Below the pieces are notes generated by a model, which saw only the letters and a program-made list of their open reading frames with translations, ran no database searches and was not told where the DNA came from. Positions 1 through 7,480 of a DNA stretch of 64,000 bases are shown in pieces. Origin of the DNA: Nitrosospira sp. Nsp14 (lineage in GTDB: Bacteria; Pseudomonadota; Gammaproteobacteria; Burkholderiales; Nitrosomonadaceae); NCBI RefSeq assembly GCF_900113575.1, contig NZ_FOPV01000004.1, positions 148,693-212,692 on the forward strand, written 5' to 3'. The translations under genes were made by a program, and so were the position numbers. The first letter of the stretch is position 1; the number at the start of each line of letters is the position of its first letter.

Positions 1-493
1 GCCATTCCGTTACCTTGCGCGCGAACGCCAGCTCTGAAAAAGGCGCATCCAATTCAGCGGCCAGCTTTTGTTCCAGCGCAACCCCATCCATTTGTGCAAC
101 CTCTGCCTCGCTTACCTTGTTCATCGCCCGGCGTTGAACGAACAATCTTTTGCAGGTATAAAGCGGGGCGAGCTGATGATGTCGTTCGGCAAGGGCGGCT
201 ACTTCTTTCTCAATACCAAACAGCCTGGCGATGAAATCGTCCATCCATGGTCCGATCTCAATCAGCAGCGCAGCTTCCTCCTTGCGATCCAGACTATCGG
301 GATGGGCGCGAGCGTGGTCCAGGCGAATGCGCAGCCCTTCTTCTCCTTCGCCCATAAACTGAAGAAATGCCTGATCGAGTTTAACGAGCCCTTCGCGACG
401 GTAAAGATCCGCAAAAGCCATTCCGAATCCAAGCGCGGGGAAAGCCCCATCGGTTGCCGACGACGGGTTGGAAGCCAGTTCTGAACTTGTCAT
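1..493 (-). CDS. Unrecognised protein, N-terminal part (runs off the left edge)
   Basis: Reading leftward from an ATG at 493, the frame stays open for 164 codons to the window edge, so only the N-terminus is visible. It begins MTSSELASNPSS, followed by a mostly helical, charged and alanine/leucine-rich stretch with two aromatic patches, GPWMDDFIARLFG and APLYTCKRLFVQRRAM. No signal peptide, membrane segment or nucleotide-binding motif has appeared yet. I have a weak impression of the helical N-terminal region of large FAD/NAD-dependent oxidoreductases found near cys genes in betaproteobacteria, but the sequence shown does not prove it. No good Shine-Dalgarno precedes the ATG. It lies downstream of cysN on the same strand, 215 bases away, with a weak stem-loop between, so it may or may not be co-transcribed. 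Confidence 0.6.
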   Translation of the reverse strand, partial: MTSSELASNPSSATDGAFPALGFGMAFADLYRREGLVKLDQAFLQFMGEGEEGLRIRLDHARAHPDSLDRKEEAALLIEIGPWMDDFIARLFGIEKEVAALAERHHQLAPLYTCKRLFVQRRAMNKVSEAEVAQMDGVALEQKLAAELDAPFSELAFARKVTEW

Positions 494-617
494 GATAAAG
501 TCATTAAAAGTGAAGGTAAAAAAAATGAAAAGCGTATCCAGATAAATTTTGGATCGTTATTATCCTTAAAGTTTTATAACCCTTTTCAATTTGTGCTTTT
601 CACGGCCGTAAATACAA

Positions 618-640
618 AAGCGGAAAGGCTTTTTCCGCCT
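618..640. terminator. Weak stem-loop between cysN and the left-edge gene
   Basis: A CGGAAA/TTTCCG inverted repeat with a 5-base loop (621-637) is extended by flanking A/T pairs and followed on the minus strand by CTTTTGTATT. It could terminate or attenuate the cys transcript, but the stem is short. Confidence 0.3.
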
Positions 641-708
641 TGTCCGCCTTTTCAGCCTCCCTCAATAATTTCTGCGTCGCGCGGCGATAAGTGTTTGAGA
701 TTCGGTTC

Positions 709-1992
709 TCAATCGCTCGGTGGACAGATCATGCCCGCAGCAACAGTATTATTATTGCCTTCGTCTATAACGATAAAGCTACCAGTGGCATGGTTACGCT
801 GATACGGGTCGCATGCTAGAGGCTGATGCACTTTGAACAGCACCCGCCCGATATCGTTCATTTTCAACGTATCAGCAGCCTCATGCTTCAATGTGTTGAC
901 ATCTACGCGATACGCTATCCCGGAAACCAGCGCCTTAACCGTGCGCGTCGTATGTTTGATGAGATACTTGCGCCGTAGGTCGAGGCTTTGCTCAGACAAC
1001 CAGCACAACACCGCCTCGAACTCCTTTTTAACCGGCGGAACATCGATCGGTTTGACCAGCATGTCTCCACGGGAGATATCAAGGTGATCTTCAATCGTCA
1101 ATGTAACCGACTGGGGCGCGACCGCTTCATCCAGGTTGCCGTCATAGGTGACAATTTCCTTGACACGCGAAGTCAACCCCGATGGCAGAACCTTCACCGC
1201 GTCGCCTACGCTGATGAAACCAGATTCGATACGTCCCATGTAACCCCGGAAATCATGCAACACCTCTGTTTGCGGCCGGCACACCAACTGTATCGGGAAC
1301 CGGAAATCTTCGAGGTTGATGTCGTGGTCGATGGGAACATTTTCCAGCAGATCCATCAATGTCGGACCTTGGTACCAGTCGAGCCGTCCCCCGCGTTCCA
1401 CCACCATATCGCCATTCAAAGCCGACATCGGAATATAAGCGATATTTCTCAGTTCGAGTCCCTTGGCAAAAGCGTCGAAATCCTCGTAGATTCGCTCGAA
1501 CACTTCGCGGGAATAATCCACCAGATCCATCTTGTTAACCGCCACCACCAGATGAGGGATGCCGACGAGGCTTGCAAGGTAGGCGTGCCGCCGCGACTGG
1601 GTGAGCACGCCCTTGCGCGCGTCAACGAGGATGATGGCGAGATTGGCCGTGGAAGCCCCTGTCACCATGTTGCGGGTATACTGTTCATGGCCCGGCGTAT
1701 CGGCAATGATGAATTTTCGCTTTGGGGTCGCGAAGTACCGATAAGCCACGTCGATCGTGATGCCCTGTTCACGCTCGGCCTGCAATCCATCGGTGAGCAG
1801 GGATAAATCAACGTTTTCCATTCCGCGCCTCTGCGAGGTGTGCGTAATGGCGCTCAACTGATCCTCGAAAATGGACTTCGAGTCATGCAGCAAGCGACCG
1901 ATCAGGGTACTTTTGCCATCATCCACGCTACCGGCGGTGATGAAACGCAATAATTCCGTATGATCAAAGGAAACACTTTCTATGGCTGACAT
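709..1992 (-). CDS. cysN: Sulfate adenylyltransferase subunit 1 (GTPase subunit)
   Basis: CysN is the GTPase regulatory subunit of ATP sulfurylase; with CysD it makes adenosine 5'-phosphosulfate (APS) from sulfate and ATP in the cytoplasm. The 427-residue protein has the elongation-factor-type G motifs: GSVDDGKST (about residues 21-29), DTPGHEQY and NKMD, followed by the beta-barrel domains. The length matches stand-alone CysN, so no CysC kinase domain is fused at the C-terminus. The ATG at 1992 is preceded by an AGAAGAG ribosome site. It lies 72 bases after cysD and is the last clear gene of the minus-strand cluster cysI-cysH-cysD-cysN. Confidence 0.96.
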   Translation of the reverse strand: MSAIESVSFDHTELLRFITAGSVDDGKSTLIGRLLHDSKSIFEDQLSAITHTSQRRGMENVDLSLLTDGLQAEREQGITIDVAYRYFATPKRKFIIADTPGHEQYTRNMVTGASTANLAIILVDARKGVLTQSRRHAYLASLVGIPHLVVAVNKMDLVDYSREVFERIYEDFDAFAKGLELRNIAYIPMSALNGDMVVERGGRLDWYQGPTLMDLLENVPIDHDINLEDFRFPIQLVCRPQTEVLHDFRGYMGRIESGFISVGDAVKVLPSGLTSRVKEIVTYDGNLDEAVAPQSVTLTIEDHLDISRGDMLVKPIDVPPVKKEFEAVLCWLSEQSLDLRRKYLIKHTTRTVKALVSGIAYRVDVNTLKHEAADTLKMNDIGRVLFKVHQPLACDPYQRNHATGSFIVIDEGNNNTVAAGMICPPSD

Positions 1993-2064
1993 TTAAAACT
2001 CTTCTGGAAAAATCCCGGTTAACGCTTTTCCGCATCAAAACGACGTCTATTCATAACGCCAGCG

Positions 2065-3057
2065 TCAGAAATAGCCCTCTTTCTTCCGCAGTTCCATGGA
2101 CGCATCTGACGTCTGGTCATCCATGCGCGTCGCGCCCCGCTCGGTAATCCGCGTTATGGCTGTTTCCGCGATAATCTCGCCCACACTGACGGCAGCGGAC
2201 TCGACTGGACAGGTGCAGCTCATGTCACCCACGGTGCGAAAGCGCACCATCAGATTCTCCACTTTCTCGCCTTCCTTCAGATCAATCAGGTGGGATAGCG
2301 GCAGAAGCCCGGCGCCCCGCCTGATCACATCCCGCGTATGGGCGAAATAGATTTCGGGCACCTCCAGGTCTTCGCGCGCAATATATTCCCATACGTCGAG
2401 CTCGGTCCAATTGCTAATGGGAAATACACGAATGTTTTCGCCGGGGTGTACCCGGGTATTATAGAGATCCCACAGTTCGGGGCGCTGGTTCTTGGGATCC
2501 CACTGACCAAATTCATCCCGGAACGAAAATATGCGTTCCTTGGCCCGAGCTTTTTCCTCGTCGCGGCGCGCCCCGCCGATACAGGCATCAAACCGGAATT
2601 CCGCAATGGCGTCCAGCAGTGTCACAGACTGAAATGGGTTGCGGCTCTGTTTTTCCGAGCGCAATACCACTCTTCCCTGCCTGATGGAGTCTTCCATGCT
2701 GCGCACGATTAAACGCTCGCCCAGCTGCTTGACGCGGCGGTCGCGAAACTCGATCACTTCCGGAAAGTTATGCCCTGTATCCACGTGCAGTAACGGAAAT
2801 GGAAAGCGGCCGGGACGAAAGGCTTTTTCGGCAAGACGCAGTAGCACGATAGAATCCTTGCCGCCTGAAAATAGCAAGGTTGGATTGGCGCATTCGGCAG
2901 CCACCTCCCGCATGATATGGATGGCTTCGCTTTCAAGCGCGTCCAGATGACCTAGATGGCGTGCCATGCGGCATTTAATGGCAATCGGTTCAGTCTTCAT
3001 GAGAACACTTGGAACAGGCGTAATAAATTCTTCCATATCGTTAAATATAATATCCAT
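2065..3057 (-). CDS. cysD: Sulfate adenylyltransferase subunit 2
   Basis: This is the catalytic subunit of ATP sulfurylase, a PP-loop ATP pyrophosphatase: SGGKDS lies at residues 64-69, followed by HVDTGHNFPEV and CIGGARRDEEKARAKER, all typical of CysD. The C-terminal segment contains the CTCPVES motif of the family. At 330 residues it is some 25-30 longer than usual; the extra is N-terminal, so translation may really start at the ATG at 3036 or 3000, although none of the three has a convincing Shine-Dalgarno (GGA 6 bases before the 3057 ATG is the best). It lies 36 bases downstream of cysH and upstream of its partner cysN. Confidence 0.95.
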   Translation of the reverse strand: MDIIFNDMEEFITPVPSVLMKTEPIAIKCRMARHLGHLDALESEAIHIMREVAAECANPTLLFSGGKDSIVLLRLAEKAFRPGRFPFPLLHVDTGHNFPEVIEFRDRRVKQLGERLIVRSMEDSIRQGRVVLRSEKQSRNPFQSVTLLDAIAEFRFDACIGGARRDEEKARAKERIFSFRDEFGQWDPKNQRPELWDLYNTRVHPGENIRVFPISNWTELDVWEYIAREDLEVPEIYFAHTRDVIRRGAGLLPLSHLIDLKEGEKVENLMVRFRTVGDMSCTCPVESAAVSVGEIIAETAITRITERGATRMDDQTSDASMELRKKEGYF

Positions 3058-3093
3058 CGTTAATCCAGAGTCCCAGAGTCTTCGGGCGTAGGC

Positions 3094-3810
3094 TTAGCCC
3101 GTGTTTCTCAAAACCGAAGCTTGTCTGTGTCGCTTGTCCGGATGCAAGCCGCACTCCTTGATTTCCGGATCTTCCCACCACCAACGACCCGCGCGGACAT
3201 CCTCCCCGGGCGTAATGGCTCGCGTGCATGGAGCGCAGCCGATGCTCGTGTAACCTTTGTCGTGTAGCAGATTGTAGGGAACACCGAATTGTTTGAGATA
3301 GTCCCATACCTCGGGCAGGCTCCAGTCCAGCAGCGGGCTGAATTTGTGCAAACCGTTGTCGGCATCGAATTCCACCTCGGCGAGATCCTTTCTGGTCGGT
3401 GCCTGATCCCGGCGTAAACCTGTTATCCAGGCACGCTTTCCGCTCAATGCACGTTTCAGCGGCTCAACCTTGCGTATGTGGCAGCATTGTTTCCGAAGTT
3501 CCATGCTGTCATAAAATCCGTTGGGCCCGTTCTGCGCAACATACGCCTCAATTACGGCAGAATTCGGAAAAAATACTGGAATACGTATTCCGTAACGCTC
3601 CGCAACTTGTCTCATCAGGCTATACGTTTCTTCAGGCAGCCGACCCGTATCCAAGGTAAACATGCTGATGGAAGGATAGTGGCGGGCGATCAGGTCCGTT
3701 AACACCATGTCCTCAGCGCCGAAGCTGCAGGCGAAGGTAACAGGCGCGTAATCTTCCTGGGCGGTATCCAGCAGGGTGCGTACCGCTGTAATCTTATGGT
3801 CAAGACTCAT
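3094..3810 (-). CDS. cysH: Assimilatory APS reductase (iron-sulfur CysH)
   Basis: This enzyme reduces activated sulfate to sulfite using thioredoxin or glutaredoxin. It has the PP-loop-like fold start (FACSFGAEDMVL) and, numbering from a TTG at 3822, the cysteine pairs C113-C114 and C196/C199 that bind a [4Fe-4S] cluster in APS reductases, plus the catalytic cysteine in ECGLH (C224). PAPS reductases of the enterobacterial type lack the two pairs, so APS is the likely substrate; the absence of an APS kinase gene here agrees. I place the start at the ATG at 3810 (238 residues); TTG at 3822 is possible, and neither has a strong ribosome site. It begins 26 bases after the end of the sulfite reductase gene. 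Confidence 0.94.
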   Translation of the reverse strand: MSLDHKITAVRTLLDTAQEDYAPVTFACSFGAEDMVLTDLIARHYPSISMFTLDTGRLPEETYSLMRQVAERYGIRIPVFFPNSAVIEAYVAQNGPNGFYDSMELRKQCCHIRKVEPLKRALSGKRAWITGLRRDQAPTRKDLAEVEFDADNGLHKFSPLLDWSLPEVWDYLKQFGVPYNLLHDKGYTSIGCAPCTRAITPGEDVRAGRWWWEDPEIKECGLHPDKRHRQASVLRNTG

Positions 3811-3836
3811 ACGCTGGCTCAATCGCTAGCAGGTTA

Positions 3837-5927
3837 TCAAACGTTGACCGACGACTGTGCCCGCTGAGCTGGTGATTTGGCTGACGCTGCCAGCGGCAGC
3901 GCGCCGGCCAAGTCAAGCTGCCGGTCGAACCCGAGGCAAAACTCGGCCGCCTCCATGGTCCATGTGTCCAGTTCGCTGTACCATTCGGTCAGCAGCGCAT
4001 CATTCAGCTCTGCTGCCGGACGCGCGAAGTCCTCGGCGAATTTTGCCAGTTGCCGGGATAAACGCGATTTGGTAGGCAGTACCCGGCGTAACTCTTCCGC
4101 CTGCTCCACGAGGCCATCGTATTTTCGGCCACCAACTAACTCACTCACTCCTTGACCAATCAATCGGGCGATCTCCTCGGCACACTTCGCTGAATCCTCG
4201 AATTTGCGTTGAAACTTGAGCGCGTCCCGATAATTACGCTCGTGAGCCGCATCGAAAAAGCTTGAACCTATCTTTACCTGGCTGACTCCCGCGCACTCGC
4301 CACCCCCCAGTTGCAATACCTTGAAATCACCGTCCTTGCCATGGTCGCGCAGGACCGAATCCAGTTCTTCCGGTTTCACATCCGCTAAGTCCGCCAGCAC
4401 GCCAGTCAAATATTCTTTGCCTACACGCCGTATCCAGGAAGAGAAGCTTTCTCCCGCCTCGCCGTTGGCTAGGTGAGCAGACTTCACCCGTGCCACCGCT
4501 GTCTCGATCCGGGCAGCGGGTATCGATGGGCCTTTGATCGCCAATGCGCCACCGGCCATGGCATTACCACCGAAATACATCTGGTAGTGGGGCACGAGCT
4601 TGCCATGCATGCGCTTGCCTTCGCCATAAATGCCGATATCGCCAGCCTCGGGTTGCGCACAGCCGTTATGACATCCAGAAACACGGATTTTCAGATCCTG
4701 CGAACCACCATTTAGCTTGGGCGCTAAGATTGTGCTTGAAGTGATGCCCAACCGGCACGTGGAAGTCCCCGGGCACGCGACAACATTATCGCCTATCTGG
4801 GGCTCGCCCAGCCCCAGTTCAGCCAGGGCGGATCGCAAAATTTCGATCTTGGCCTCCGGCACATTCGCGAAAAACATATTTTGATCCTGGGTCGCGCGTA
4901 TATCATGCAACCCATGAGCCTCGGCAATACCCGCGAGGCCGCGCAATTGCATAACGTTCAAATTACCCATGGGCACGCTGATGGGAAAAACGTAATAACC
5001 ACTCTGTTTCTGGGCGAACACATGGCGGGGGGCGCCCATGCCGGGGACTTCGCTATCCAAACCAGCGCTCCATTCGCCCCTGGGGTACTCCAGCGTCGCC
5101 AACGCCGCTTTGGTACGTCCCAATTCTTCGCGATATTTCTCGACGAACCCTTCCGGACCGAATTTGTCCACGAGGAACTTGATCCGCGCCTTGGCGCGCT
5201 TGACGCGGTCCGAATAGCGATTGTGCAACGAGATGATTGCTTCCATGACCGGAAGCAGATCCTTTTCTTCAATAAATTCCTCCACCACGATCGCCTCGTG
5301 TGGCTTATGCCCGAGCCCGCCCCCAGCCAAGACCTTGAAACCAAAGCGGTCGCCGTCGCGCACCGCGACGATTCCCATATCGTGCATCATCCCCTGCGCG
5401 CAATCGGACTCGCACGCGGAAAAGCTGATCTTGAATTTACGCGGCATCTGCTGTGTCAGCGGGTTGCGCAGGAAGTGCTGCACTGCGCCATCGAGATGTT
5501 CGTTGACATCGACATGCTGGCGAGGGCACACGCCGGATAGCGGGCATGCCGTAACGTTACGGATGGTATTGCCGCACGCTTCGCGAGTCGTCAACCCTGC
5601 GGTGGCCAAATGGCGAAGCACTGCCGGCGTATCCTCCAGCGGCACGTAATGCATTTGAATATCCTGCCGGGTGGTGATATGCACAACATCATGGCGCGCG
5701 TATTTTTCCAGCATATCGGCGATCACGCCCAGCTGAGGCGCGTTAAGACGTCCCCCCGGAAGCTTGATGCGAACCATGTTGACGCCTTCCTGCCGCTGCC
5801 CATAAATCCCCATTTGCAGGCGTGTGGCGGTAAAACGATCGACATCCATGCGCAGATCCCGGAAATCTCCAAGCGCCTGATCGAACGAATTAATTTCTTC
5901 CTCGTTAGCGAGATTCAAATGATCCAT
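3837..5927 (-). CDS. cysI: Sirohaem-[4Fe-4S] sulfite/nitrite reductase with a long C-terminal extension
   Basis: It catalyses six-electron reduction, most likely of sulfite to sulfide in view of its cys neighbours. The repeated ferredoxin-like/haem-binding halves are visible, with RNVTACPLSGVC in the first and the cluster ligands CPGTSTC (C385, C391) and CHNGC (C419, C423) in the second. The protein is 696 residues, whereas the catalytic fold appears complete by about residue 535-540. The last 150 or so residues are helical and charged and I do not recognise them; they may dock an electron donor or partner. No CysJ flavoprotein gene is adjacent. GGAGG five bases before the ATG at 5927 decides the start over an upstream in-frame GTG at 5939. 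It is the first gene of the cluster and divergent from the CysB-type regulator. Confidence 0.92.
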   Translation of the reverse strand: MDHLNLANEEEINSFDQALGDFRDLRMDVDRFTATRLQMGIYGQRQEGVNMVRIKLPGGRLNAPQLGVIADMLEKYARHDVVHITTRQDIQMHYVPLEDTPAVLRHLATAGLTTREACGNTIRNVTACPLSGVCPRQHVDVNEHLDGAVQHFLRNPLTQQMPRKFKISFSACESDCAQGMMHDMGIVAVRDGDRFGFKVLAGGGLGHKPHEAIVVEEFIEEKDLLPVMEAIISLHNRYSDRVKRAKARIKFLVDKFGPEGFVEKYREELGRTKAALATLEYPRGEWSAGLDSEVPGMGAPRHVFAQKQSGYYVFPISVPMGNLNVMQLRGLAGIAEAHGLHDIRATQDQNMFFANVPEAKIEILRSALAELGLGEPQIGDNVVACPGTSTCRLGITSSTILAPKLNGGSQDLKIRVSGCHNGCAQPEAGDIGIYGEGKRMHGKLVPHYQMYFGGNAMAGGALAIKGPSIPAARIETAVARVKSAHLANGEAGESFSSWIRRVGKEYLTGVLADLADVKPEELDSVLRDHGKDGDFKVLQLGGGECAGVSQVKIGSSFFDAAHERNYRDALKFQRKFEDSAKCAEEIARLIGQGVSELVGGRKYDGLVEQAEELRRVLPTKSRLSRQLAKFAEDFARPAAELNDALLTEWYSELDTWTMEAAEFCLGFDRQLDLAGALPLAASAKSPAQRAQSSVNV

Positions 5928-6445
5928 ATATGCCTCCACAATTTAACGCTATATCAGCACGCGGCCCAAAAAGTCAAAAAACCTAACCTCAAGTTCTGCT
6001 TTATACTAACTGGAACTGCCTGGGACTGCTGCCGATACCTGTCACCTAACAACTCCTAACCACAAAATAGAAAAAAGCCGCAAAAATCCTTTATCTAGGA
6101 ATGATGTTCAAACTTCGTCGGCTACCGCACACAGATCGCAACGAACCATCGTTATCCAGGTAAGCCGGCCGGGCTCTAGGTCGAACGTATTGTTTTTCAC
6201 GGGGGGCGGGCGCTACCGAGTTGCAGGAACGTTTGATTTTCATCGGAATTTCCAGCACAGTCGCGGCTGTTCCTACTCGGATCGGTCCTTGTTATCAACG
6301 CCCTCCGCCACCTATGTCCTATTCTACCCACGGCAAGCAACCTCATATAGTGCCTCGAACCTGGCATAATAGCAATGAACATATATATCTCAAAAGAATA
6401 TTATGTTAGATTTACATAACCTAACGTTATTAAGATTCAAAAATT
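5928..6445. promoter_or_regulatory. Divergent control region between sulfite reductase and CysB-type regulator
   Basis: This 518-base, relatively A+T-rich interval has no convincing gene. The hexamer CCTAAC occurs four times on the plus strand: 5982-5987, 6045-6050, 6055-6060 and 6420-6425. The last copy lies in TAACCTAACGTTA, a short dyad (TAAC/GTTA) about 20 bases before the regulator's ATG. By location, binding sites for the LysR protein and both promoters should lie here; the exact sites are not proven. Confidence 0.5.
5933..5937 (-). promoter_or_regulatory. Shine-Dalgarno of the sulfite reductase gene
   Basis: GGAGG is placed five bases upstream of the ATG at 5927. The alternative GTG at 5939 would lie upstream of this site, so the ATG is the supported start. 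Confidence 0.8.
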
Positions 6446-7372
6446 ATGAAATTACAACAGCTGCGCTATTTACGCGAGGTCGCCAACCAGGGCTTGAATT
6501 TGTCTAAGGCGGCAGAAATTCTGCACACCTCTCAGCCGGGAATCAGCAAGCAGATCCGCCTTCTGGAAAATGAGCTGGGAATAGATATCTTTGTGCGAAA
6601 CGGCAAACGCGTGGTCAAGATTACACCACCAGGATTGGCGATCCTTGAGGTCGCAGATAGGATGTTGCGAGACGCAAAGAACCTGAAAAAGATCGGCCAG
6701 GAATTCGCCGATGAAGCGAGCGGCTCTCTCACCATCGCCACCACCCATACTCAGGCGAGGTATGCATTACCCGCCACAATCAAGCATTTTACCGCACGCT
6801 ACCCAAAGGTGAAATTAATTTTGCGTCAAGGCAACCCCACCCAGATAGCCGAGCTGGTCACCTCCGGTGTTGCGGATATCGCAATTGCGACGGAGGCCAT
6901 CGAACTTTTTGATGAACTCGTAATGCTGCCTTGCTACCAATGGAACCGTTGCATTGTGGTCCCATCGCGGCACCCGTTGCTTAAGCTCGAAAAACTGACG
7001 CTGGAGGACATCGCGCAGCACCCCATCGTTACGTATGATTTTGCTTTTACCGGCCGCTCCAAAATCAATCAGGCATTCGATGCGAAGGGATTAACGCCCA
7101 ACGTCGTCTTAACTGCGATAGACGCCGATGTAATCAAAACGTACGTGGAACTCGGGCTCGGCGTGGGCATACTTGCGCAAATGGCGTTCGAGCCCAAGCG
7201 CGACAAGCACCTCAGGGCGATCGACGCAAGTCATCTGTTCGAGGCAAGTACCACCCGGATCGGCATCAGCCGCAACAGCTACTTGCGTGGCTATATCTAT
7301 GAGTTTATTGAGCTCTTCGCTCCACATCTCGACCATAAGGTGGTGACCGCCGCAATGCAGGAGCGCCTCTGA
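6446..7372 (+). CDS. cysB: LysR-type transcriptional regulator, CysB family
   Basis: 308 residues, the usual CysB length. The N-terminal winged helix-turn-helix shows NLSKAAEILHTSQPGISKQI at about residues 18-37. The rest is a periplasmic-binding-protein-like sensor domain with family features such as TTHTQARYALP and VTYDFAFTGR. CysB activates sulfate-assimilation genes and senses N- or O-acetylserine; sulfate or thiosulfate can act against it. Divergent orientation from the sulfite reductase-cysHDN cluster strongly suggests it controls that cluster and itself through the shared 518-base region. It could instead be a Cbl-like paralogue, which cannot be told apart by eye. Confidence 0.9.
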   Translation: MKLQQLRYLREVANQGLNLSKAAEILHTSQPGISKQIRLLENELGIDIFVRNGKRVVKITPPGLAILEVADRMLRDAKNLKKIGQEFADEASGSLTIATTHTQARYALPATIKHFTARYPKVKLILRQGNPTQIAELVTSGVADIAIATEAIELFDELVMLPCYQWNRCIVVPSRHPLLKLEKLTLEDIAQHPIVTYDFAFTGRSKINQAFDAKGLTPNVVLTAIDADVIKTYVELGLGVGILAQMAFEPKRDKHLRAIDASHLFEASTTRIGISRNSYLRGYIYEFIELFAPHLDHKVVTAAMQERL

Positions 7373-7448
7373 CCCTGTTCACGTGCAGGGACGGCCGAAA
7401 CTTCGAGGCGTTGTCAGGCAGTGCGCGTTATCCGTACCGTGCGCACGT

Positions 7449-7454
7449 TATAAT
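7449..7454 (+). promoter_or_regulatory. Possible -10 box before mutL
   Basis: A perfect TATAAT lies 27 bases before the mutL ATG at 7481. I see no clear -35 at the expected spacing (TTGTCA at 7411 is too far upstream). Confidence 0.35.
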
Positions 7455-7480
7455 GTCGGCACACCGTGGCTAATGCACAC

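Noticed and set aside
988..1806. Long plus-strand open frame across cysN
   Set aside because: It lies entirely antisense to a clear cysN with all G motifs, and its translation has no family-like sequence; it is a frame shadow.
4881..5540. Plus-strand open frame inside the sulfite reductase gene
   Set aside because: It is antisense to the conserved haem-binding halves and has no ribosome site.
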